Shown here: positions 46,956-57,607 of the stretch, in pieces
How the letters are laid out: every line of letters begins with the position of its first letter
Position numbering within the stretch: the stretch's first letter is position 1
Assembly (NCBI GenBank): GCA_037576195.1
Contig: CM075102.1
Span: 39,614,745 to 39,678,744 of the forward strand
Length of the DNA: 64,000 nucleotides
Direction of reading: 5' to 3'
Source: Phytoseiulus persimilis
Taxonomy: Eukaryota; Arthropoda; Arachnida; Mesostigmata; Phytoseiidae
Translations under genes and position numbers: made by a program
Notes under the pieces: generated by a model
Told to the model about the DNA's origin: nothing
The model's input: the letters and a program-made list of their open reading frames with translations, nothing else
Database searches by the model: none

Positions 46956-47327
46956 TCATATGCTCAAGCGCAATGGGTCCACATGCATGCATGCACTTGC
47001 ACGAATGCAGCACACCGGAAAGCACCCGTCACCGCCAGCGCGGATTCGGAACTTCCCGACTTTTTGTTGAGATTCCCAACTCATTGCAAACTTGACACCC
47101 GGTGTACGGCCCGACCGAATATCTTGGGATGGAGCTCTCCGAATCCAACACAGCAGCTGCTTGTTCTCTAGAAAAATCGCTCGCAGTGTATCATGCTCGA
47201 TTTCGGAAAGTGACATGAAACCCTGATCTAGATCCGGTCGATCGTTTTTGGTATCTTGATCGAGGTCGTGGTCGACTGCCGTCGTCTGGATTCCACTCAA
47301 TTTTCTAGAAAACGGATGCAGACTCAT
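46956..47327 (-). CDS. Single ORF, 123 residues
   Basis: ATG at 47327 opens MSLHPFSRKLSGIQTTAVDH, then an Asp-rich region (DLDQDTKNDRPDLDQGFMSL) and SEIEHDTLRAIFLENKQLL, ending with cysteines (GCFPVCCIRASAC) and TGA at 46956. Purine-first codons throughout. An ATG-started plus-strand frame (46893-47171, 92 residues, MHMTAFETIPTIANTDIR) lies antisense and also looks coding. The acidic, helix-prone minus product seems more protein-like. No family recognised. Confidence 0.38.
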   Translation of the reverse strand: MSLHPFSRKLSGIQTTAVDHDLDQDTKNDRPDLDQGFMSLSEIEHDTLRAIFLENKQLLCWIRRAPSQDIRSGRTPGVKFAMSWESQQKVGKFRIRAGGDGCFPVCCIRASACMHVDPLRLSI

Positions 47328-49080
47328 CTACTGAATACGAAGGGACTAACCATCCAGCTGAACGATCGGGCTCCCGCCCGGCCGGGCGGACCATAAAAAC
47401 CTCCTTATCTTGAAAGAATTAAATTAAGCGACGAATTCTTAACGCGCGTGACAGGAGCGACAGATAAGCCCGACAGACATGATCCCACATCGGGTCGGAC
47501 GTACAGACAACAGTCGAACTCGAACCGCCGAATGTGCGCCCTGATCGATAGACACAGCTAGATCTGACACGGGATCCGACTGAGAAGAAGGAAGTCAAGT
47601 CGTGTGACTAAAAATCACGAAGCTCACCGACCACGGGTCGTTAGTTCACTGCTCTTGCTCTTCCCGTTCTCGTTCCCATCCCTTCGCGACGACGTAGCAA
47701 GAGGGAATAAAGCTCACTCCTCAGCATTCGACTGTGTCGTCTGTGTCGGGACATTGTGGCTCGAGACTTCCAGAGATATTGGGCATCGAACATTCTATAT
47801 TCAGCCTGATCTCTGTGGGATCTTTCTTCTACATTCAGTTCTGTAAGAGTTCAATGGATCAACGATGTTCTGCTCGCTCCCTGCCCCTCCTGTCGGATCA
47901 ACAACTTGCCTTCAGTATCAACTGGGGGTTAAAGTCTATCTGAGTCTTCCGAAGCCCCCTGCAGTTTTTCCGTGTTTCATTGCCTTTCGTCTGTGCCCGC
48001 TGACTATCGATCTACCGTCATCAGGAAATAATGTCATCGCCGTCTGGACAGTTACGATTGAAACCTGTCACTACGTTTGATCTTTCGGCGATCCGTTCTG
48101 TGCTCTCGATCCGCATCATTATCTGGGAGAACCGGCTGCCTCCACGGAAATTAACCTGACGATTACACGTCTTGTCTGATCATCACCATATGTCAGGTAG
48201 ACCTGTCCAGCTCATGCGCCACACCAACGTCGATCAGCTTTCTGCGAACCACAAAACTTCTCGCGTGAAAACATCGCTGCGAGCGCCGGTGAGACGGTCG
48301 GATAGTACTCCGTCAAGAACACATGTTACCGAACTTCGAGGCGCGCTTCCGCTCTCAAACTTTTCGGCTAGTAAACCGACTCGGCTCCAGCTTTCTGTTT
48401 GAAAGAGCAGTCCTGTTTCGCTCTCGATACCCATCGGATCGCGGGGAGACAGTCTTCGACATTAATTCGTGAACCGAGTCTGCTTGAAGATTCAGACTGA
48501 ATTCAATTCTCAGTTCGAGCCCCTGTTCCCAAGATACCGGGAGTAAACTATGCTCGGTTGCCGAAGGAACGAAATTCATCAGGATTAGAATTCAGGGCCG
48601 ACCTGTAGGAATAAAACCGAGTTGGACCTGCGGATCAATCCGAAGTTCGAACTTTCACCGATTCGGACGCACACGCGACATCCAGGTTCGGCGTCTGACA
48701 CCTGTCAACGAGTCAAGAATCGAGAATGACCGCTACTGGATTCCGACCGGAGTTTCGGAGTCGTCGATGTAGCCAACACAGCGGTACGGTTCCGAAAGTT
48801 GCGGATCACTCATCCTCTGCTGTTGCTTGAATAATTTCTGTTGGGGCGATCGCTGTCCTCGGCCGATTGAGGAAAGTGTGTGACATCACAAAACCTGGGA
48901 GACGGCGAGCTGAAGCGAAACTCGTGTCACTCTATTGATGGCCTGCTAAGAAACAGCGTAAATGCTCAATCTGTTGGTTCGGAGGTACAAGCGAATCGGA
49001 TCCAAGCATTGGTAGACGGAACTCGATGAAGAAGCGAACGCAACTCGGGAGAGATTTTGTGATTTCACTCGGACGGACCT
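47328..49080. other. No gene assigned
   Basis: Frames at 47604-48080 (+) contain hydrophobic stretches but no coherent start and donor. Nothing else is evident. Confidence 0.4.
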
Positions 49081-51735
49081 CCTAGAAGAGTGGAATCAAC
49101 GACAAGGTATTCGAAGACGATTTCGCGGATGGGAGATCCGGAAAGAAACGTTTGTGTTATTTTCTTCTTGCCTCTTTCGGAAAGTAATACCGAATGGAGC
49201 CCTGGAACTTCGATACGTCTTCACCAAAAGAGGAACGTCCAGCCGGAGCCGTGGATTCCGCCCAGATTAGGTAACTCGCGGCCGAAGAATCAATGGAGTA
49301 ACTCATCGCTCTGAAATCACTGGACCTGCCAGCGAGTCATCTATGCGGCTCCATCCGGTTTTCGAGTTAGTGCAGTTCAGCTGCGAAGCTCTCAGCGGCT
49401 TCTGTCCCGCGGGCACCCTTCAAAACTGTGTTCAAACCAAGAAGATTCGTGACGATTTCGTAGCATCCAGCCATGATTCAAGGAATGATTCCGCAACGCC
49501 CGTTCTGAATTTACTGGAACCATAAATCGATTTCGATCAATCGATTCCCTCATGGTGCGGCTCTTAGAAGCTTCTACGCCTAGCAACAAAAACCCACGGG
49601 GCAATGAGCTCCAACTCTGTCTTTTGCAACTTGTTCTTTACCGACTTTCCCAAACCCGATTCGTTCCAATGCATCGACAAAAAAAAAATGGTCAGAATTA
49701 GTAACCACGCGAGTGAACCCAATAACGCTTGACGAACATCTTCGTCTGAATGTTGACATTGCGCAAGCCTTCGGAAAACGACGCGATTTTCCCCGAACGC
49801 TGAATTTGCGAGCCCGAAGCTGTGCTGGTTCGTTCGCGCTTCAACGAACAGACGAGCAACATATTTATTAAAGGAAGAACAACTTTCAGAATGTCATCTC
49901 AGTCTAAGCGAGTCGGACGATTCAGGAAGCGGAACACGAATTTCCTGCTCCAAGGCCGCGGGGTTCTGAGCCGCCAAGGACTCGAAGACTCGAGGAATGA
50001 GATTGTCTGAAGGTCTCGACGCCGTGTTAATCACATCCATTGGGGCTTTTTGTTGAGGGTTTAGCATATGGTATTTCGAACCTCCATCGGGGCAGTTATT
50101 CTCAGACCCGGACTGGACCCACTACTATGGGAAAGACAATTTTACCCGAATGGCAGCAGTTCGATTCGTTTATTTCACGAAATGAGAGTTCGACGGGTGG
50201 TCTTCCCGCGCCCGAGAATTCCGGACACAATTCTAATTGATTCTAGATAAAATTTGACAGGGGAGGGTGTGGTCGAGGACAAAAAAAACGTATCAGAGCG
50301 AGTCCGAAGATGACGAACACTCCAGAAAGTTCATCTTAACTTGGCATTTGTTCTATTGTTGTCCAAAGTGAAATATTCGCCCGGAACGGACTTTCAATGT
50401 TGTGCTCCACCCAGTTAACATTGAGCTCTTCGATTCACACTTTTATAAAATGGCCGCCGACCGTTCGACCGGAGTGAATCAATCTTTCGTTTATTCTCGT
50501 TACAATCAACTCGCGTTTTCCGTTGCGCACGATCAACGAAAACATCGAGGGCCTCGGGTATTTATGCTGCAAAGTCGAATTACTCGAGATGCCGCAAGCT
50601 CTATCATATTCACATGGCATATTGTGCCTGTATTTGGCAATCACCGACCGGCCCTGACTCCTTTGGCTACAACGATCGCGGTTAACCCGCGTCATGGTAA
50701 TCAAACAAGCAGGATAGCTCTGTGCGTCTTGCGATTGAGGCTTAATAAGAAACTCACCCGAAGACAGCCCACACCGCCGCACTGCAGCCTGGCGGCGTTT
50801 GGAGTGTCCTTGGATCCCAACTGAAACTTCTAAACGCCGAACAGGGTTCAATCCATTTCTATCGACCTCACAGCGGAAGAATCCTCGTTTATTGGGTTCG
50901 CCTTATGGTTGTTCTTGGATGAGCACCCCAGTAGCGCGCTAATGGATGAGTTCGCGCTCTGATTCAAAAGCGTGAATCGTGAGCGAGGATCCAGTTTCAC
51001 TTCCAGATGGCCAACAGAGAAGCGTGATGGCCAGGCCGCGCGGGACAAGCGACGCTCAAGTCTGCAGAAAAATCAGGGAATGTCTTCGTGCTGGCTCGGA
51101 TCATCAGCATCATTGTGGTCGTTGTGTAACTCCTATAAGTGAAGGTGAGGGAGCCTCCCCCGTTCGCCGAAGGAGAAAAGAACGGTTGACAGTGTTCGAG
51201 CGAGTCGATCGCAACTAGGACCAGCGCGGCCTGAACGGCTCAAGTGGGATGAGCGGCTCGAATAAGAGTGGAACAACACTTCTAGAGGGACGAGATGAGT
51301 CATCTAGTGTTGTTCACAGAGGTTCTCGCACGGGAAACATGCGAAGTTCTCAGGCAAGCTGAAGAATTCGAATTCTTCCCCGGCTGCAACAGGGTATGAA
51401 ATCGAGAAGGAGGAGGTTGGGGGTGGAACAAGCTTGCGAAGATCCACTCCATGAGTTTGACGGGCTCTCTGCCGAAGGTTTTTCGGGGGATAGGTGATTC
51501 AAGGGGCGAAAACGGATGTCGCAAACGCCACTGAGTCGATCGCATACGCGGTGAACCAATCAACGCAATTTATCGCTCAGACAATCGCAACCATCCGGAA
51601 TTCCATTCGGTATCAGGAACCCGATGTGGCGTTCGATGAGTCTTGCCAGGTGCTAAATACGTGATGACACGCTTCAACCAAAATCGATTGATGATGAGGA
51701 CCCGAATCGTTTGCTTTTGCGGAGCGCGCATACAG

Positions 51736-51971
51736 GCACGAAGGAACTTCGAGCTGCGGAATACGTTGAAAGAAGGAGGCTCACGGCGCGGATCGGCAGA
51801 GGTGACCGCCCAGCAAAGCTCCGTAGACAAAAAGCTCCAAGGACCCCAGAGGCATTGAATGGATGGTCTTCAACTTGGGGGACGCTGTTTGAGAAAGTTC
51901 CCCCGTTGCGACACAGTTCACTAACCCAACGCGGTGCTGCTACAGCCGTGGCTGCTGATGATAGTCGCTGA
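51736..51971 (+). CDS. Possible terminal exon
   Basis: After GCGCATACAG a frame entering with phase 1 reads TKELRAAEYVERRRLTARIG, then TPEALNGWSSTWGTLFEKVP, and ends TGA at 51971. It is Arg/Ala/Glu-rich with good periodicity. A likely upstream exon near 51629-51650 (EPDVAFDESCQ, donor CAG/GTGCTA) does not join in phase without another exon. A long minus frame (52045-51674) overlaps. Confidence 0.3.
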
Positions 51972-53839
51972 GCAGTTGGTCGTTCTGCTGGTCGGCCACA
52001 ATCCTTGTCGAATATGAATGGACGACTCTTCAGCGTGAAGACCATCCATCATTAAGCAGATGAAAGGAAATTTTGCATTCCTCTGACGACGATTAGTCCG
52101 TCGGAACTTTCATCCACACGTCAGCCCTGTCCCTTCTCGTAGCCGGATCTTCTCCCGCCGAGGGCCCCCTGGCAACAGATGATCGCTTGAAGTTCTAACT
52201 GCGGATGACTGAGCTTCTGAACAGATGAGCCGCCTCGTCGGTTCTGGTGTGGTGGAGCGGAGATTTCAAAGCGATTCCTGTTGGAATGGAACCTGAACTT
52301 TATGGCCACCGCGTCGACACGCAACTTCGTGGAATTCGTGGAGTTGCTTGCCCCGTTTAACGTTGGCTCACTGGCCGGCGGCGCGTCTAGAGGAAAAATT
52401 CCGGCCCCACTCCTTTTTTAACTCGCATCCACACTCGAAACGTTCTGATCCTGGCCCGAGTGTTGCGGGGCACGTTCGGAAATAGTTTGGTTGTCTAACG
52501 CGGACCACGGGCTCCGTTCAGGCAGCTGAGATGTCGTACGTGGCTGAGGAATTCGGAATCGTTTGGATGACGGCACGTACCGCCGTTGAGCTGGAGGGAG
52601 ATCTCGAATGGAGAGTTCGGCCTCAATTTGTGATCCGTCATGGTTCCAGACTGGTTTTCACGGTTTTCCGCAGATGGAATGAGAGCTCTCTGAGAGAGAA
52701 ACGATTTTTGATCGGCCCCGCCCGGTGATCTTGGAGTCGCCGTCCTTCCTTGTTCCTTGTTCGGATCGGAATCCCATCCATTCCATTCCCGTTCGAACGA
52801 TGCATAACGACTGGAATTTCCCGGTAAAACCCGTTTGTTGCAAGTGATGTTGGACACGGAAGAGCATCGTGTGCTCAACCGCCCCCGCAGCATGAACTCT
52901 CTTGGGATTTCGAGTCTCGGGAAGCAACGGCGTGAAAGCCCAAAGCATTTTGTTTCTCTTGCTCTGCGTTACTTCTGTTCGAGAGATGGGAGCCAAGCGT
53001 CTCTACTGACGAATTACAATCAGCAACTTTGGCGTCGTCGGGGTACAGCAATTATATCGGACGTGGTTAACCAAACGAACATCGAAAAACTATCCGCTCA
53101 ACCATTCCCGATCTTCGAACTGTTCCTCTTGTCAAGAGATAATGACGGTCTGATGTAGGGGCCGAACGAAGCCAGCAATGAGGATGAGTTCGGGATGGAG
53201 CGATGTTCTCCACGAATAAGGGCTCCGATGGAGGTCTAAGGGGTATTCAACCTGCGAAGTCTTCCCGTTCATGTGAGATACACCGGTGATGATTCTTGGC
53301 ATGAATCAGCAGGGCGAGAAACTTCACTTTCTCCTCTGATCGGCTCAATCCGGGGTTTGTGTTTCAACTCATGCATGATCCTATCTGATAATGATTATAT
53401 TTGTCATCATCCTTTTTGAATCGCGGCTCCTTTCACAGAAAGTATTGACGCGGCTTGGTTGGCAGGCTTAGTAATTTGCCTCAAAAGTTACATGACGACC
53501 TCTTTTCTAAAGATAATCGTAACCAACAGAAACCAGGTACTCCGCCGCCAGAGATGCCCGACCATCACCAGATGTCTCGCGAAACAACTAACCGGCGAGT
53601 TTTTTTTATGAAGCGGATCAGCGGCTCACATCCGTTGTCGGTCGCCTTGTGTGCCGTGGCTTTTTCCGACAGGTTGACACGGTGATAGCTGCCAGGTTTT
53701 AGGAGTTTGGAGCAGCAGAACGTGAAAAGGAACCGGACGATTCTGTGCCACGAAGAAGCCGAAACCCATGCGTGATTTTCACCGGATTGAAGGATCACCT
53801 CTCCAGAACATCGCGCGCCGAATCGATTGCCAACTGCAG

Positions 53840-54045
53840 TTTTCTCCTCGTGTGGGATCGGAACGGGATTTCACGAAAAAGAGAAACAAGGCTGCGGTAT
53901 CATAACGCATGATCGGACGTGCTATTTGTGCTTGGCAACGGATGTTGAAAACATTCCTGGAATCAGAACGCGCTCGAAAACTTCATCAGTTCCATTCGTC
54001 TCAGTCGATTACCCCGAATCGATTCAGCATCGAAATAATTGCTGA
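53840..54045 (+). CDS. Cysteine-containing terminal exon
   Basis: After GCCAACTGCAG a 68-codon frame reads FSSCGIGTGFHEKEKQGCGI, then ITHDRTCYLCLATDVENIPG, and stops TGA at 54045. The five cysteines, with a CxxC in RTCYLCLA, suggest a disulfide-rich extracellular or zinc-binding segment. A Ly6/quiver-type fold was considered, but the spacing is not diagnostic. Purine-first codons throughout. Upstream exons were not fixed. Confidence 0.35.
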
Positions 54046-54280
54046 TGTTCCCCGCTTGTGATTGTATTTCCAAAAGAAAACTTGAGCTTTCCTTTACGTG
54101 ACGCGGTTCGAGATCTTGAAAATTGATGTGAATCTTCACGACGTATCGGTCGTCAGTGAGATTCTTTGAACGGAAAAACAGCTCCGAGCAAATGTGGCTC
54201 GGGTCGCGGATTCAGAAAGAAACCGCTGGGGAGCACTCCGCTCCGGGGCTCTAAGTGTGTTTGCGCTTCAGACTAGCCGA

Positions 54281-54706
54281 ATGAGTCGTCAGAGAATGGA
54301 ACCAAGAGAAATTGTGAGCGAATACAATCAAGAACAAGCCGGAAATATATTTCCTCACTGGAGAAGAGAGCTGAACAACCAAGTTCTGCCGGTGGCTTTC
54401 CCGATGCGATGGAATTCTGCTGCGTGTCGTCTGATTCCGGAGGCGAGCGAGCCACCTGACGCAAGGGCTCTTTCGGCGGCTGCGATGAGGCGGTTTCGCC
54501 AATTCATGAAACATAATCAGTCATCATTCAATCCAGTCGAATCGACAGTTGCGTGGTTTGGGACCATCAGTTTCTGCATCGGAATCGAAACCGCGAATGA
54601 TTTCCGCTGCTCAAGGATCGAAACCAACGATCTGTTTCAGAGGGTGAAGAACTTCCGTTGTTTGAATATCATCCTCCTCTCACTCATCGCTCGCAAAGGT
54701 ATATGA
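54281..54706 (+). CDS. ORF of 141 residues or multi-exon gene
   Basis: ATG at 54281 opens MSRQRMEPREI; a GTGAGC donor follows, but the frame stays open for 141 residues through YNQEQAGNIFPHWRRELNNQ, PEASEPPDARALSAAAMRRF and SSFNPVESTVAWFGTISFCI to TGA at 54706. A second reading uses CTGTTTCAG at 54640: exon 54641-54711 (GEELPLFEYHPPLTHRSQRY) ending CGA/GTAAGT, a 50-bp intron, and a last exon from 54762 (PNVRILDTGSYSSVARP). Both are internally consistent; the spliced ending has the better donor. No family recognised. Confidence 0.38.
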   Translation: MSRQRMEPREIVSEYNQEQAGNIFPHWRRELNNQVLPVAFPMRWNSAACRLIPEASEPPDARALSAAAMRRFRQFMKHNQSSFNPVESTVAWFGTISFCIGIETANDFRCSRIETNDLFQRVKNFRCLNIILLSLIARKGI

Positions 54707-55426
54707 GACGAGTAAGTGATTAGATACGTCTCCGATGCGACGATTCGCGGTTCGCGTACAGCCGAATGTTCGAATTCTGGACACCGGAAGCTACTCTTCG
54801 GTGGCACGCCCGTGAATGTGAAACGCATCGTACCGTCACTTCGTGGCTCATCAAAACTAACTTTGACCTCGATCTATCATTCTACTCAAGACAGCAGCAC
54901 AACACTTAGCCCGGATCAGATGAGAAAGCTTAGGTGCTGATTTGGGTCTCACATTTTTCACTGATCTCTCTTGAGGACATTGGAGCACTGTTGAAGACAA
55001 TCCGCCAGAGATGAACAGAGGGTGGTTCCGACCAGCTGAAATTCCTTCGATTAAGAATCGGTGCACACTTTTTCCTCGAATGGCTGCGATTCTCCCGAGG
55101 GTTAGGTTCCTCACCTGGAAGCCTGATACAGGCCTGCGGAGGTCAATGATATCCCACGTGTGCTACCTTGAGGTTTTTGTAATAACGAACCGTGATCACG
55201 GGAAGGGTGCTTTCTAAATCTATGAAAAGACTGGCAACTTTTTCCCCAGCCTTCTCATGACCTTCAGTGGGAGGAATTTGGCCGTACGTGGTGATACTCA
55301 GTTAGAGCGCCATGTGTGCGAGCTCGTTGCGATCTCCAGCGGCTCGATTGCATCGAGACGGCGGCCTGAAAGTTAGCGACAAATCTCTCATGGAGCGTCG
55401 TAAATGAGGAACACTCAGTAGAAACA

Positions 55427-55657
55427 TTAGTACCCGCCAATAGTTCCGTGAAGGTGAAGGAATAAGTGGTTCGTACCGCAGATAACCGAATTCAACAGAA
55501 GCAGTATCGATCCCACCGACTCATCACTAATCGGGAGCTCTAGAGCTTTTGAAGCCATTAGTGAAATTTGATCTTCACGGAAGCCCCGCAGCTGATAGGA
55601 TCCATTGGAGTCCTCGTTACAGTCAGTTTTCCCTATGAGGCTGTTCGATCCCAACAT
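55427..55657 (-). CDS. ORF of 76 residues with hydrophobic C-terminal stretch
   Basis: ATG at 55657 opens MLGSNSLIGKTDCNEDSNGS and continues YQLRGFREDQISLMASKALE to a hydrophobic stretch SVGSILLLLNSVICG, ending TAA at 55427. The frame is open 21 codons further upstream without ATG. Purine-first codons are strong. No family recognised. Confidence 0.33.
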   Translation of the reverse strand: MLGSNSLIGKTDCNEDSNGSYQLRGFREDQISLMASKALELPISDESVGSILLLLNSVICGTNHLFLHLHGTIGGY

Positions 55658-57215
55658 CGAAGTCGACTGCCCCTCGCTCCAAGGAAAGATCTTCTTCCTA
55701 CAGCTCAAAGCGAATCGCACGGTACCATGGATCCCTCAATGATCATCTCTCAACAGAGCTTGGAATCCGTTGTCCACGAACCCACTTGAAAGAGGAATGA
55801 TATTGTTGAAGAAAAAATGTTTTGTTTTTTTCTCGGTCTTGCTTCGACCATGCTCCGGGCCTCCGGGCCCTCAGTTTTGGCGCTAAGTTGATTCTTTTCC
55901 GACTCGACGATCATGTTGGTTTGAGACTTCCCATGAGCTTCCGGCGCCCAAAGGATGGTGGAGCTCTGCCATGGCACCCAGGGCCAACAACAGTGTTGTC
56001 GCCGCACGCCACGTCTTTCGATACGACTGACAAATATTGAACATTCGCAGAGTGATAGGATGACGGCACGATGAACCTACAGAAAAATGCAAACATTGAA
56101 GTTGCTGACGAACGATAGAAATGATCAAAGATCGACGATAACGTCGGTTCCAATGAAACTGCGACGGAGCCTCCAGTTCTACATTGGAAGGCTCTGTTTA
56201 AGGAGAAATCGCCTCGGAACCCAGACCTCGTTATCGGCGAAAACTTTGCGCGGTCTGACACGCGCAAGGACTCGGGGAATGCTGACGAGCTCCTTCTAAA
56301 AGCATTCTTTCCGCTCCCTTTCAGGTGAGCGACCGTAAATGTATGACTGCCCCATGGCGAGAGTATCATGACTCCAAGACAACAAGGAAGCATAGTTAGC
56401 TGCTTCCCCGTTTCTTATCTTCGGCGTCTCGGAACCCCTTTTGCCGCTCCACTGAAGCCCTCAGCGTGTCGGGAGCCCGGGAGGCAAGCATTGGAAGCGG
56501 TGAAGCCTCCGCAGTGAGCTCGACGGGCCTCAGGGTGTTAAGGCAGCCTGGCCGCGGACTGACTCCCCGGCGTAGCAAGTGTTAATATCAGTTATTTAGC
56601 TGTCGAATCGTTGCTACCCTAGAGAACAGCCATTTCTTGCTCTCCTTGATTCTGTGATTGATGAGGGCTTGTTTTGGGAAGCAGGAATCTCTATTTCCCT
56701 ACCAGCCCGTCGTGGGTCTTTCTGCCTCGCCGATCTCGGCTCCGAGCTTGACTGTCCGATCCCCTCCATCCATCTATCTAGGCTCCGCAGTGACCTCTGG
56801 GCAAGATTAAAACCAATCATAGTAACGGCCACGAGGAGAAACCGCGTTGCTTGCGGATGTGCCCCAAATCGGAAATATCTTGTTCCTGTGCAATGCTCGT
56901 GGTCCTTGAAATCCTCGAGCCCATGTTTCCTCGTGCAAAGCTGACTTCTTGTGGCCGGGCTTGGTCCCTCATTACTTTGCCGGAGTTCATGTTCCCGCGG
57001 CGGGAAGCCAAGGCAATCCTACTCAACTGTCAAGACATCCCGCACAAGACGACTCGGCGACCGGCTGGATAGATTGACCGACCGACGAATGGATGGAGCG
57101 GTGTGACATCTGATAATCTTATGAGCATATGGACCAACAATGTTCCCAGCCAGCAAACATGTGTCAGGATTACGTCGTGGTTGAGCAGTGAGATATTCCG
57201 TGATGGAAATGTCAC

Positions 57216-57572
57216 TCAGAGCGGCGACCAAGTCTCTTCGATCAGACCGCTCCGTTGACTGACTCGAGCGCGGCCATGCTCATCATTTGACCTCAGCCAA
57301 TAATCTTCAGAGAGTGACCGATTTGAATTTATGAGCGTGAAGGAGCTCCTGGTCATGGTGGACATGATCATCGGATTACTTGGTTCACGAGGGGAATCTT
57401 CGGAGCTCGGTGAGACATCGAACGCAGTCACGGGATTCCTCCTGTCCTCGGCAACAGGAGTATATGACTCGGAAATATTCAAAACAGATGCTTCGACAGC
57501 GTTCATATATTCGCGTTTTATCAAGATCCAAGTATCACCCATGCTCGTCATGGAAACGGGTGGAGCATACAA
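57216..57572 (-). CDS. Open frame of 118 residues just downstream of eIF6, same strand
   Basis: An ATG-started frame of 118 residues begins 36 bases past the eIF6 stop on the same strand, in a different frame. It is rich in Glu, Asp, Ser and Asn and shows purine-first codon periodicity throughout (MGDTWILIKREYMNAVEAS starts at residue 11). The in-register antisense frame at 57331-57576 (+) also starts with ATG and has 81 residues. Because RNY periodicity is strand-symmetric, only one of the two, or neither, may be real. No good AATAAA lies between the eIF6 stop and this frame, so it may simply be eIF6 3'-UTR. No family recognised. Confidence 0.3.
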   Translation of the reverse strand: MYAPPVSMTSMGDTWILIKREYMNAVEASVLNISESYTPVAEDRRNPVTAFDVSPSSEDSPREPSNPMIMSTMTRSSFTLINSNRSLSEDYWLRSNDEHGRARVSQRSGLIEETWSPL

Positions 57573-57607
57573 TTAATGTACAGAATGGATCGCAGTCCAA
57601 GATCCCA

